NCBI RefSeq assembly: GCF_963678635.1
Contig: NC_087070.1
Location: 41,671,831-41,731,830, forward strand
DNA from: Symsagittifera roscoffensis
Taxonomy: Eukaryota > Xenacoelomorpha > Acoela > Convolutidae
Direction: 5' to 3'
DNA: 60,000 bases
This document shows, piece by piece, positions 21,331 to 33,236 of the stretch. Every line of letters begins with the position of its first letter. Position 1 is the first letter of the stretch. The position numbers were made by a program, and so were the translations under genes. The notes beneath the pieces are model-generated. The model had not been told where the DNA came from, did not search any database, and saw only the letters and a list, made by a program, of their open reading frames with translations.

Positions 21331-23408
21331 TAACTACTAAAATTTGAGTCCTAGTCGAATTATTATGAGCAGTTAATTTTGCTTTTATTCAAGTTTGTGA
21401 GTGCGGGATATTTCGACACGCATAAATATTTTGTTTATTGAAACTCATAGAAATTAAACTAGTTTAAATTAAATTTTGAAACCGCAGTTTGCTACTGAAA
21501 GGGTAGCCGTTTGGGAAACTAATTATCCCGAGAAAATGTTTTTAATAAAAACCAACCCTAGCTTCGAAACTCGGAACAATTTATCAATTGATTATTGTTG
21601 TTATTTTAAAAAATTTCAATCACTGGCTAAACTGCGTAATGTTTTACGCTATTTTCAACTTTACGGATTAGAGAAAACAATGCAAACAACTTTTTGCGGT
21701 CATAATACTCAAATTATTTTCATCTGCATCATTAATATTTATCTCAATCATCTTCACAAATTCAGCGTCTCTATTCGCTTAATCAGGTTATGGTTAGTAA
21801 CAGAGCCCTTGTAGAATTAGTTGCCGTAAATAATCAAAGAATAGCTCCTGGCAATCAATCTCAGTACGAAAACGCGTCGAAGACAGCTGAATCAAGGTTT
21901 ACTGTATAGGTTTTAAGCAGAGTTTTTCAAAAATAAGAATAAGCTCGAAATCAATTGCGTTCCAACCATTGACATACGATCTTTTTGTTTCATCGGAGTT
22001 CTAATTCGAATTTAATTTGACATATTGAAATATTGAAGGATTCTGAGTATATAGTGAGTCAAATTGAATTATTGTCTTCTTGTGTTTTTTTTCTTTTTTT
22101 TCTTTTCCACGCAAAATTAGGTACGACCACAAATAATCATCGGAATAGGCCGAATAATTTATCAAAGTATATAGTAATATATCAAAGTATACAGTATGTT
22201 ATGGTTAAGCCCTTTCAATCGTGGTTCGAACCACGTTAAAATAATCTGCATGACGTAAAAAAGTTGAAAACTTAAATAATAGACTAAATTGTTTCTGTTC
22301 ATAGGTCTAATTTTGAGCAAAGAAAGTGAGTCATCAGGCTTCTTTTGTTTATTAACCAAAATCAACTACCGCAAAAATTATCAAAATAGTTTGAGTGACA
22401 TATCACAAAAAAAATTGTATCCGTCATGGTTCGAACAATACTAAAAAATTTTCTAAAAATTTCATGTGTCAAGAAAAACACGTTTGAAGTTTTTAAGTTT
22501 TAGTTTCCAGTAATTCATATGAAAAAAAATTATGCAGTAAAAAGTAAAAAAAAAACTTTTTTTTTACTCAAGCCGAACTATTTTCGGCCACTTCATTCGG
22601 CGTTTTCTGCTCAATTTAAAAAATTATTCTGCGAAAAAAAGTAGAAAGCAATTTGAATTTTATTCTTGTTTTGTTTGTCATATATTTTTTGAAATCATCT
22701 GTTGTCAATTATGCTTGACTAATTAATAATCTACGCCTTCCACTAGGTTGTTCATCACAATACACACACAGACAAAAAAAAACGAATTTTGTTTAAGAAA
22801 AAAAAATTTTTAATCAATTTCAATTTTTGAAAGACCGGAATATTTTGTGCTATTTGCACAGAAACCGGCTCCGCTATCTGACGTTTTATTCTGGGCCTTC
22901 TATTGTTTTGATGGAATTCAAGACTGCAAGTTGAGATATATTGGGAAGCCACTGACTTGGCAAGTATTTTCGGTGCGACTGCAGTCTTAAATAGACTGAT
23001 TTCAAACCAAAATAGACTGATTTCAAACTGATTTCAAATGTCGCTGCAGATAGACTGATTTCAAACTGATTTCAAATGTCGCTGCAGATTTTACTATGAC
23101 GAAAAATTATTATAACAAGGAGTCAAATGAAGCATCATACAAAAGCTGTTTGAGTCAGATTTTCAAAATTACCAAACATGTGTCTATGTATCGACATAAT
23201 TTGGTTTCAGTTATTTCGTTTTGACTAAAACTACACAAAAAAATCAGGGACAAGAAAATACACACCACGTTTTTGGTCCAAATTAGGTTCACATAAGACA
23301 ATTATCTTACTTAGGCTATAATAATTGCTCGCTCTGGCAGGTTTTAAAGTAATTCAAATACCTTTTAGAGAGTGTGTGTGTGAGACAGAGAGAGATACTA
23401 AAATGATA
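21331..23408. other. AT-rich intergenic DNA
   Basis: It includes a further 5'-end fragment of the hairpin-ended family (21545-21580, antisense), a T-arm-like perfect palindrome (22220-22235), and a 38-bp tandem duplication (23012-23087). The open frame at 21476-21814 partly overlaps the repeat fragment and has no recognised domain. Confidence 0.5.
23012..23087. repeat. 38-bp tandem duplication
   Basis: ATAGACTGATTTCAAACTGA then TTTCAAATGTCGCTGCAG occurs at 23012-23049 and again at 23050-23087 without a mismatch; a partial unit precedes it at 22991-23007. Confidence 0.9.
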
Positions 23409-23948
23409 CAAGAATGCTCGTATCAGGGCGAAGCCCTGAATGTTCCGACTGCCTTTTAAGGTTTATGGAGCAGTAATAACATTCAAAAATTAAATGTAAT
23501 AAAATAAAATGAAATTTTTTTTTCTAAAATTTGATTTTTTTAAATGAAATCATCCCCCCACACGCCATATAAAAAACAAAAGAATAGCTTTCGCTCATTG
23601 TAACAAATCAATTATGGTAAATATTTTTCTTTCAACCAATTTGGAACGATTTATAAGACGGATTAAATCTCCGCTTACGCGTTAACAGCGCGAATTATAT
23701 GGCGCGTTAATTGTCCCAAATTGGTCAAAATGGCCAAAATGGCAATCTTTAAACCCTCATAATTTTACGAAAAATAATCACAGGTGAAATATCTTTTCAA
23801 ATTTAAGCTCAAGGCAACAATACCTTTCGAATGATATAAAAAATTTTGTCAAAAATGGCTAGTTAAGAAGTCGAAATTTGTCTGAAGAAAAAAAAAACCC
23901 ACCCCGAGCACAAATATTCCGTTACTTTCGTATCAAAAGTCGGAACAA
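23409..23948 (-). mobile_element. Hairpin-ended repeat, full-length copy 4
   Basis: 540 bp. The + strand begins CAAGAATGCTCGTATCAGGG CGAAGCCCTGAATGTTCCGA and ends GTTACTTTCGTATCAAAAGT CGGAACAA. It contains CCCCACACGCCATATAAAAA, GCGTTAACAGCGCG and TTGTCCCAAATTGGTC. The 3' hairpin is perfect; the 5' hairpin is weakened by substitutions. Confidence 0.8.
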
Positions 23949-25091
23949 AAATAGTCACGGAAATAGAACGCGATTTATTTAGTGTACCACGATCAGCAAA
24001 AACATTATCTCTTTTGTCAGACTCAACGCAGTTGAGTTTGATTTTTTTCAAGTTGCGTTTTTCACTTTAACTTTTTTTCAACTCTTTTAACTCTCTTTTT
24101 CAAGGTGATGTCGAGATAGTTATAATTACGGTAACAAAATATTTCATTCGCTTTTTAAGTAACACTGTTGTTAAAAGTAGCCAGCTACTTTTGTAATAAG
24201 TAGCGTTGCTCTTAGAGCCTTTGCAATTATTATCGAATATTGGCAGCTCCATAGAGATACCAAAAAGCTTCAACTAAATTCATTCAGTTGTTTTTTGAAA
24301 AAAGCATAAGAGGTTGCAACCTATAACTTTTCAGGCAAAAAAGTATCTCAACAGCTAGCATTAGTAAGTAAAAGTTTGTCAGGGTACTTGCTTGTCATGG
24401 CTAAATGCGTGGGCACGAATGGTTGTGCATGTTTTGTACTTGCTTGTCATTAAATTTTGAACTTGCTTTTGAAAAGCATGTCTTACATCCTAATTAATTC
24501 ATCGGTCTGTTGTGTTAAGCGAACTTTCTGGAAGGCCAACTAATAACGGAAGTGAATAATTGAGCTGACTAAGAACAATATTTTTTAGAAGTTTGATCTT
24601 GAACGCGCTTATTAGTGAGTTTTTAAGACGGGCTAAATCCTTATTGCAACTGCTTTTTTCCGTAGAGCACTATTAACTTCTAGCCCCATTGTGAATATAA
24701 CGTCAAAGTTGAAACCTATATATTTAACTTGATTGCTTCTGTGATTGTAGTTCCTGCTACTTTCAAGGTTTTTATTTCTGACAACGTTTCCACTTCTAAG
24801 CTTGTGCTTTTTGAACTTTAATCTGTTTTTGTTTACAACGAGTTTTTGATGTTGGAAGAGCTTTAAGCGTCTAATTAGGTTTTTGTTTCAGCTATTGAAA
24901 CAAATAATCAAGCATTTCTAAAGTATATGAACGTTTTTTGGAAACGCTTGCGTCTTTAAATTTCATCACTTGAATAATTGGCGTCCAAAAATGTTCTGCC
25001 CCTTGGACAACAATCAAATACCCTCGTTTTCTTCAAAACGAAAAATATATACAAATTCTAGCTCGCTATTTGCTATGACCAGGAATGTTTA
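23949..25091. other. AT-rich intergenic DNA with a possible RT fragment on the - strand
   Basis: Around 24640-24850 the - strand reads KLVVNKNRLKFKKHKLRSGN, SNQVKYIGFNFD and ALRKKAVAIR, which resembles the region after the catalytic box of non-LTR reverse transcriptases (N..K.K, then V.YLG). There is no GVPQG or YADD box nearby. The rest is featureless. Confidence 0.3.
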
Positions 25092-26553
25092 CTATACTTC
25101 AAATATGGCACCTTTTTCTAAGAAATTTCTGAAACTTGTTTTTGCATCGATTTTCAATGCACCTATGCATTGTTGCAGTGGTCAATCAATAAGTTATAAC
25201 ACTCTTTTTTTTTGCAAAACTTACTTAAAAACATGATTACTTACATAACATAGAAAATGCTTTGGGCCAATAATTTTTCGATAGTCATGTTCTGTTTTTT
25301 CGAAATAATTTTTTTGTATTTATATGGCTGTGAACACTATCATTTAAAACATTAATTAGGGAACGGCAAAAAAAAACAAGATTGGAACATCTAATATGTT
25401 CAAATTAAAATACGAAAAATAATCTCTCCACAAAAAATAATAAAAACAGTTAGGTTTGAAAAAAGGACAAGCTGTATTGACGGTAAACTTTTTTTAAGCG
25501 CGTTGTTTCACTCGTGTATTAAAATGACCCAAAGCGCAGCAGAGTGGATCGAACGTATTTCTTTTGTCAATGGTAAATTTTAAAGCTCCACTTCAATTTT
25601 TTGTCCGTAAAATTTTAAATTTCATCCAATTTTGTTATTTGATATAACACTCATTTTATAATAATCATTTTCTCAAAAAATTATTTTTGCGATTGTTTTA
25701 TTTGAAAAACAGAATGGACAAAAGTCTTTGTTCAAAAATACAATACGAAAAATTCAGCAATTAAAATCTTAACAAACTAGTTTATCTTCTTTTGCAGAGA
25801 ATTGCAAACTTAGTTCTACTGGGAAAAATAAGAAGACAACAAATTTGACATTATTCGAAAAACACGTCTCTTGAAATAATGAGATAAATCTGTTTTCCCA
25901 TCATTTGTTTAAAGATAAAATTGTGTTAATAAAAGTAAAAAATGAAAATTTATCATCATTTGGCGGTGACAACTATTTGAAACAATTATTTGAATTTTTT
26001 TCGCACGACATTTTAAAATTATTCCCACAACTAAACATGCTCATCTGAAAAACTCGGATGGGTTAAAGTGTTTTATCATATGAAAAGCCTTAGAGTAAAA
26101 AATTCGTTTCTAAAATTTTGTATCAAAAATTTATATTGTCAACAAAAGTAGAGAAAACTGATCTAGATATTGTCGTGTTTCACGTTAATTCAGAGATTGG
26201 ACGCCCAAAAAAAAGTTATGTCACAGTGAAGGCTCAATCCGATATCTTTCTTTTCTAATCAACTGAAACTATTACTCAAATTTGAAATTGTGATCATTTT
26301 TCAGACGGCAAATTATTGAAATTACAATTTGGTAGTGTAATTTCAATAATTTGCCGTCTGAAAAATGATTTTAATTCTTTTTTTTGTGTTTTGTTCCGAC
26401 CATTGAATATGGGGAGAAACTTTGTATTCTAGTGTGTTGAATTTGAAAATTGTTGAAAAAAACCTGTTCGAAGTTATTATCTAATTCTAGAAAAATTGAC
26501 CGAGTGTCGAGACTGGTTTAACTTTTGAGCTTTGTGTCTAATTTGAAGCGATA
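25092..26553. repeat. 1.47-kb tandem segmental duplication, copy 1
   Basis: Begins CTATACTTCAAATATGGCAC and recurs at 26563 with an offset of 1471. Most of it is alignable by eye with scattered substitutions and small indels. It carries a 33-bp perfect inverted repeat (26293-26369) whose left arm is missing from copy 2. No protein-coding gene is recognised; the open frame 24970-25236 runs across its left edge. Confidence 0.85.
26293..26369. repeat. 33-bp perfect inverted repeat (hairpin), 11-base loop
   Basis: The left arm 26293-26325 starts ATCATTTTTCAGACGGCAAA; the right arm 26337-26369 is its exact reverse complement, ending TTTGCCGTCTGAAAAATGAT. The loop is AATTTGGTAGT. It would form a strong cruciform or RNA hairpin. 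Confidence 0.95.
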
Positions 26554-26562
26554 CTAAAGTTG

Positions 26563-27985
26563 CTATACTTCAAATATGGCAACTTTTTCTAAGAAATTTC
26601 TGAAACTCGTTTTTGCATCGATTTTCAATGCACCTATGCATTGTTGTAGTGGTCAATCAATAAGTTATAACACTCAATTTTTTTGCAAAACTTATTTAAA
26701 AACATGATTACTTACATAACATAGAAAATGTTTTGGGCCATTAATTTTTCGATAGTCAAGTTCTGTTTTTTTGAAATAAATTTTTTGTATTTAAATGGCT
26801 GTGAACAGTATCATTTAAAACATTAATTAAGGAACGGCAAAAAAAAAACAAGATTGGAACATCCAATATGTTCAAAATAAAGTACGAAATATAATCTCTC
26901 CACAAAAAAAAACAGTTAGGTTTGAAAAATTGAAAAAGGACAAGCTGTATTGACGGTGATTTTTTTAAGCGCGTTGTTTCACTCGTGTATTAAAATGACC
27001 CAAAGCGCAGCAGAGTGGATCGAACGTATTTCTTTTGTCAATGGTAAATTTTAAAGCTCCACTTCAATTTTTTGTCCGTAAAATTTTAAATTTGGTTCAT
27101 TTTTGTTATTTCATGTAACACTCATTTTATAATAATCATTTTCTCAAAAAATTATTTATGCGATAGTTTCATCTGGAAAACAGAATGGACAAAAGTCTTT
27201 GTTCCAAAATACAATACGAAAAATTCAGCAATTAAAATCTTAACAAACTAGTTTATCTTCTTTTGCAGAGAATTGCAAACTTAGTTCTACTGGGAAAAAT
27301 AAGAAGACAACAAATTTGACATTATTCGAAAAACACGTCTCTTGAAATAATGAGATAAATCTGTTTGCCCATCATTTGTTTAAAGATAAAATTATGTTAA
27401 TAAAAGTATAAAATGAAAATTTATCATCATTTGGCGGTGACAACTATTTGAAACATTTATTCGAATTTGTTTCACACGACCTTTTAAAATTATTCCTTCA
27501 CCTAAACATGCTCATCTGAAAAACTGGGATGGGTTAAAGTGTTTTATCATATGAAAAGCCTTATAGTAAAAATTTGTTTTCTAAATTTTTGTATCAAAAA
27601 ACTTATATTGTCAACAAATGTCGATCGAGAAAACTGATCTGGATATTGTCGTGTTTCACGTTAATTTAGAGATTGGACGCCCAAAAAAAAGTTATATCAC
27701 AGTGGAGGCTCAATCCGATATCTTTCTTTTCTAATCAACTGAAACTATTACTCAGATTTGGTAGTGTAATTTCAATAATTTGCCGTCTGGAAAATGATCA
27801 CAATTCTTTTTTTTATGTTTTGTTCCGACCATTGAATATGGGGAGAAACTTTGTATTCTAGTGTGTTGAATTTGAAAATTGTTGAAAAAAACCGGATGGA
27901 AGTTATTATCTAATTCTAGAAAAGTTGACCGAGTGTCGAGACTGGTTTAATTTTTGAGCTTTGTTTCTAATTTGAAGCGATTAAA
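26563..27985. repeat. 1.47-kb tandem segmental duplication, copy 2
   Basis: It starts CTATACTTCAAATATGGCAA and ends AATTTGAAGCGATTAAAG, matching AATTTGAAGCGATACTAAAG at the end of copy 1. It is missing about 50 bases corresponding to the left arm of the hairpin. The flank of the remaining right arm (AAATGATCACAATTC) pairs with the copy 1 left flank better than copy 1's own right flank does, so the original palindrome was longer. The open frame 27673-27861 is within it and not a gene. Confidence 0.85.
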
Positions 27986-29078
27986 GCTTGCGAGCAGGCT
28001 TATTATAAAAAGATAAGCCATGAAAATTTAATAAATTTGTTTTTTGAACTTTTTGTAAGGTCATTTTTGGAAACAAACCTCATTTCTGCACAAAAATTGA
28101 AAAAAAAAATGATTTTTTTCTAAGTATCTTTTGGTTTTTGCTGTAATTTTTTGACAAAGTTGTTGCCTGATTTGCTTAATTTACTATGAGTGTCAAATAT
28201 ACTTAAAATTCAGGCTTTATGCAAGCTCTTCCATCATCCCACGCACAAAAATCAATTTGTAAAGAAAAAGTTCGACAAACTTTTTAGTGTTTTTTCAAGA
28301 ATATGGTCGAAACATTATGTGCTACTTGCACAGCAATCGGCTAACTTTGTTTGTTTTACATGGTTTGCTGTAATAATTGTGCTTAAACAATATGTGCCAC
28401 CTGTACAGCAAACAATTACACCTGTTACAATGCAAAAATGCTCTCTTTGGGCTACTTCAACCTCTTCTATAACTAAAACAAAAGAAAAACTCTTCAGAAA
28501 AAAAAGGTTTTCGAGAATCTTTTGAAAGCGACCGAGACGTTTATTAAAAGTTTTTTGACTTAACTGAATCGATTTTGTTTGTAAAAAACAATGTAAATAT
28601 AAAAACACACAAGCACAGATAACGAGCCGAAGACTTTTCTACAAGTTGCCCTGGATAATCTTACATAAAGTTAGAAAGAAGAATTAAAAGTTTATTTACG
28701 GTCACTTGTTACAGACCAGGTCAAAACGTTCTGAAATTTTGTTTATGTATATTGTTTTTCAAACAGCCAAACTTTTTTTGACATTTTATCAATTATTTCA
28801 GGAATGCGTTTGAACATAAAAATTTTTTAACCTTGATATAAACAGATTTTAGAAAATGGAAAGTGCCACAAGGAATAGAAAATCTTCTCTAGAGTTAATG
28901 TATTGCAGACTGTTGAATTTTGTTTTTCTTGGACGTGGTCAATCTTTTTTCTTAAAACTGCGAAACATTTAGCTATTAGATACATTTTTCATTTTCCTAT
29001 ATTTAAATTGGTAGCTGTTTTAAAAACTTAATGGAAGTATTAATGTAAATAGCTAATTGGGCGCTTCAGGTGTTGCAG
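27986..29078. other. AT-rich DNA upstream of the acyltransferase exon
   Basis: No promoter element or upstream exon could be identified. The overlapping open frames 28190-28525 (+) and 28315-28608 (-) show no domain. A short direct repeat TATGTGCTACTTGCACAGCA / TATGTGCCACCTGTACAGCA lies at about 28316 and 28392. Confidence 0.5.
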
Positions 29079-30676
29079 CTTCGATGATTTCCCAGAACGG
29101 CAAGCCACCCTTTGTCAGCCAAACGAGCACTGAGTCAATTCTACCGCCGAGTCCTCCAGCTGACATTCGGAAGAAATTTCACCGAACCATCTTCGACTTC
29201 TGCTTAAACCTCTTTCTTTTCATTCCTAGTTTTTTTCTTTACTTCGTAATTTTCCCGCCTTTTTATGCGACCAGGTCTATATTCAATCTTTTTGCCATGT
29301 TTGTCATACGAGGCGAGTTTTGCGTCCCAACTTTTTTCACGCCGACTGAAATGTTTTTCTACAAAATGCAACCTACCACTAATGTCTGTACATTAACTTT
29401 CTCCAAGAGCATGACGAAAGCGAAACTTTGTCGCATGCTTCGAAAACGAATTTTTAACAACACTTACCCTCGATTTGCGTTTTTATTCACGCGCTTTCAC
29501 CAAGTTGTTCGACACTCTTGTTACAACTATTATTGGTGCGAATTTCTAGAGTTTGACGTTGAGAACCACGTCCACTTAGCCGAAGGAATCCATTCTGAAA
29601 ACGATTTTTCTCAATTTATACTTGATAAATATTCATATCAATTAGATGCCAAATTTCCTTTGTGGAAAATTTACGTGATCGAAAACTTCGGCGACCAGTT
29701 GGAAACGATTGCAGTTTGTTTGGTTCACTCGGTTCTAGCCGACGGCGTGACTTTTGTATCGATGCTAGAAGATTTCATGTGCGACCCTCCCCCTAAGAAA
29801 ATGTCTTCTGAGAAGTCGTTCGCCTACCGATCCTTCATAAACAACGCTGTTATTTCAATCTTCACCGCTCCTGCAGATATTTTGAACATGTGTCGAAGAA
29901 AAAATTGCAAAAAAGAAGTAAAAAAATTATTCAGTCACGATTTTGAGCCAACTGAAACTCATGAAACAATAGAAAATATTGCCACAGAGAACTATAATTC
30001 AGCAACTAATGGCAACTTAAGCGCTCAAGCTTTGAATTGTGATGCAAAACAGTTTGACCAGGTAGTTTTTGCCGAACCAGTTCCGTTGATTGCTGTCCAA
30101 AAACTTCGCCTTGTTTCAAAAGCGACGGTCAATGACATCTATCTGTCGTGTATTACAGGTGCTTTGAAAAACCAGTTAGGTGAATCAAATTTACCCGAAA
30201 TTAGGTGTTTAGTTCCCATCAACATCCGGAACCCTAATTCGGACCCCACTGTGGAGCAAAACATCACCTTTATGAGTTCAAAACTACCCCTTCAGAAAGA
30301 GGGTATGATTCCTAGTCTTTGGGAAACAAAAACATCTACGCAAGAGGCTAAATTCAGCAGTGAAATGTCAATTTTTGCTGCTGTGTTACAAATTTTCTGG
30401 TGCTTGTTACCATTTAGCTTTATCTCCAGTCTTTGTCATCATATTTACTCCAAAAACTTCTGCCATCTTTCGTCATTATCAATGTCGCCCCTGTACTTAA
30501 GCATAGAAGGCTCAGTTATAAAAAGTGTGCGTTTTTTCATGGCTCCATTTGGGGACATCAGTTTGGGCTTCAACCTACTGAGTTATGCCGATAATCTGTA
30601 TCTTACCATCACCACACGCAACGATGTGCCACTCAATTGCAATAAGCTTTGTGCCGACATTAATTCTCAGGTATAG
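29079..30676 (+). CDS. Wax-ester synthase/DGAT-like membrane O-acyltransferase, large exon
   Basis: Members of the WS/DGAT family move an acyl group from acyl-CoA to a fatty alcohol or diacylglycerol at the ER membrane. From ATG 29084 the frame runs 530 codons. Residues ~37-60 are a strongly hydrophobic segment and 64-76 a second, then PTEMFFYKM begins the acyltransferase fold. LDAKFPLWKIYVIENF precedes the active-site box. The HHxxxDG box reads HSVLADG (His215, Ser216, Asp220, Gly221), so the second His is replaced. The C-terminal domain (DUF1298 type) is seen as SMSPLYL..G..I and LGFNLLSYADNLYLTITTRN. TTGCAG just before 29079 could be an acceptor, so ATG 29084 may be the start or an internal Met. 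CAG|GTATAG at 30670/30671 looks like a donor, making the TAG at 30674 probably intronic. Confidence 0.85.
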
Positions 30677-32595
30677 TAATTCTTTCAAGTCACTTACTAG
30701 GATCAAATTTACATACGCCCTCCGTGCCCCTACAAAAAAGCATTGCAAAAAGGATAACACATTGCTGTGCAAGTAACGCAGAATGTTCCGTCCATGTTCT
30801 AAAAAAATGCGTACGGGTTTTTTCAAATTAGTGTCATTTTTGGGTGTAATGTGGCAGAAGGATCTTACAAAAGCCTTAAAAAGTAAGCATATTCGACAAT
30901 CAAAGTAAAACAGGCAAAGTGGGCATTAGTTTGTCAAAAAAATGACAAGAAAAAGAAAAAAGTCATAAAACACACGAAAAATTTCAATAGCAGATATTCT
31001 TTTTGAATTGTTGAAGTTTTTATTCTCAGGACCGCGCTAAAATAACTTCTAAAATTTTTCCTCGCTCGACAATATACGAAAATTCAAACTATTTTAAACC
31101 AGTTCTTCTCGACACTGGGACAACTTAACTGAAAAATTTTTAATGCCGCGCAAATTATGACTGAAATAGCTTTAATATGATACATCGCTCGACCCATTCC
31201 AAAGTTTTTGTGATAAATGATTTTGCGTGGAAAAAAAACTTTAAAGCACCCGAATAAAAAAATCCTCGCCATTTTTTGAATGGTTGGAACAAAAACCCTA
31301 ACCGAAAGAAATAATTACGACTCTACTCTCTATAAGCTACCAACTTGCTGTGAGGTACTGCCTGAGATTGCGCCTAAAAACAGTATATTTTTTAAACCAT
31401 AGCTGCCTCTATAGTTTTATTTATCGTAAACATAGAATTTGTTGTCCCGATCAGCAAAACAATTACTCTAAGCCGATTAAAACTTATTCAAATAATTCTT
31501 AAATTCTTTTCTAACTCTCAGTTTTTTGTAGATTTATTAACTCTAATTTTGTCTCAACTCACAGTAAATGATTTCTTATTGTCAAAAGTAGTTTAAATAG
31601 TAAATTAGTCTGGAATTTTGTTTTTAATTTCAGTAAAGCCTGTAATGATATGCAAAGCTGCAAAGCCCGTAAAAACAAACCCAATTTTTTATTAAAAAGT
31701 TGAAGAAAATCATCTTCACAAATTTAAAAAAGGCTTTCAAACGTTTTTTTCTTCAATGCATTTCTATATGTTTCGACAGGTATTTTTTTCCGATTTTTTC
31801 ATATTCAGATTTAAAATTTTGTGACACTCTTTGTGCTGAAAAAAGCTGAACTAAGCTTCAAACTTAGTTTCACTTTTCATAACAAGAGTTTTGAAGCATA
31901 ATAAAGAGCTTTTTGATTTACTTGCTCGATTTGCTTGCTTCAAATTACACTAAAAAGCAAAATGTTTGAAGTAAAGTTTCTCCAAACTTCAAAAAACTTG
32001 CTACAAACTTTTCAATTTTGATAGAATTGAAGATTGAAAGGGCTCATGAATGATAAACTAAACGAACCATAATTGATAATTTTTAAAAGATAATTAAACA
32101 CAGAGGCGAAGCGGAACTTCACACGACTTGCGATACAAAACAAAAAAACCGCTAAGTTGAAAAAAAAATAGATCTATCAAAATGAATGAAAATATTTTGG
32201 AAAAGTAACATGTCAAGGCAAAAGAATGTGACATGTTAAAAGACCGTTAACATCTATTGAAGTTTTACCGAGCAGTAACAAAGTTGAAAATACTTAAACA
32301 GAAATTCTTGAAAAACTCAATAGACCTCAAAAATAACACAACTTGGCTAAGGCTAATATAAAATAGGTCAAAACTTATTAAAATGAAAGAAAAGAAAAAA
32401 ACATACCAGAAAATAAAACTTTAACTTTAAATCAAGTTGTAAAATTAGAGCCAATACAAAAAGCAAAATTTGAATAAAACTTTTCATTCTCAAAAAACTT
32501 ACATTACAGTTTTTCCAAATGAAGAGCCCAGGAGATGAGACCAAAAGACGAATCCTGTGAACAAATTTATTTATTTATTTACAGAAAACAAAAAT
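30677..32595 (+). other. Presumed WS/DGAT intron, 5' part
   Basis: AT-rich, without exons or elements that I can recognise. Open frames at 30575-30826, 30585-30776 and 31084-31272 look like chance. Confidence 0.5.
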
Positions 32596-32600
32596 AGTAC

Positions 32601-32817
32601 TAATAAAGAGTTTAGATGTACCACTCACTGGTAACTATTGTATCTAACTAATATTAAAAGAGAATAAAAGTATTGGTTGAATTAAAACTGACTGTAGTCT
32701 AAAAAGAGCAACTAGTGATCCGAAGTCCACTGGACTTCGTAGAGTTAACATTGACTGGTACGTAATTAGATAATAGAGGTCAAGGTTATAACATACTAAA
32801 AATACTGAATCACAACA
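32601..32817 (-). repeat. 3' LTR of the Gypsy-type element
   Basis: 217 bp, the partner of 37589-37801. The target duplication AGTAC lies at 32596-32600. The bases just inside it read GTGGGGAA in element sense (32818-32825), a short polypurine tract for plus-strand priming. Confidence 0.95.
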
Positions 32818-33236
32818 TTCCCCACTGCACAAAAATTAATATCTGCCCGCTCATTGATGTAGCCAATATCACACATATAGTCCATCTCCCCTCGCTCCAC
32901 TAGGGCCCAAAAAGAAGCAAAAAGTAACCACGTTTAGCACCAATGGATTTTTACAGAGAGTACAAATTACAATGGAGGTGATTATATGGTAATATAAACA
33001 GGCTACTTACAGGTCTACACAGATATCAACAATGAATGTACAAAATGATATGTACAACTGGGGTTATGTAGCATTTGTACAATTAAAGCAAACTAACTAA
33101 ATCACTAACTAGGTAATTTAAAAAAAGTTTTGGGTTATCCAATAGATAAAAGCTAAAGCAAATACGTAAGATATCATGTAACCATAGTTTAACAGTTTTC
33201 AGAGTTTAAGACCGTAGTGTTGTATCTAACATGGAA

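Noticed and set aside
21476-21814. 112-codon open frame
   Set aside because: Its first half overlaps a decayed end of the hairpin-ended repeat; the remainder has no recognisable domain.
22220-22235. tRNA T-arm-like palindrome CGTGGTTCGAACCACG
   Set aside because: No acceptor stem, D-arm or anticodon arm can be found around it; taken as a chance palindrome.
24970-25236. 88-codon open frame
   Set aside because: It straddles the edge of the tandem segmental duplication, and the equivalent frame in copy 2 is not kept as a gene.
28190-28608. Overlapping + and - open frames of about 100 codons upstream of the acyltransferase
   Set aside because: No domain, no start context, no splice sites in agreement; composition like the surrounding AT-rich DNA.
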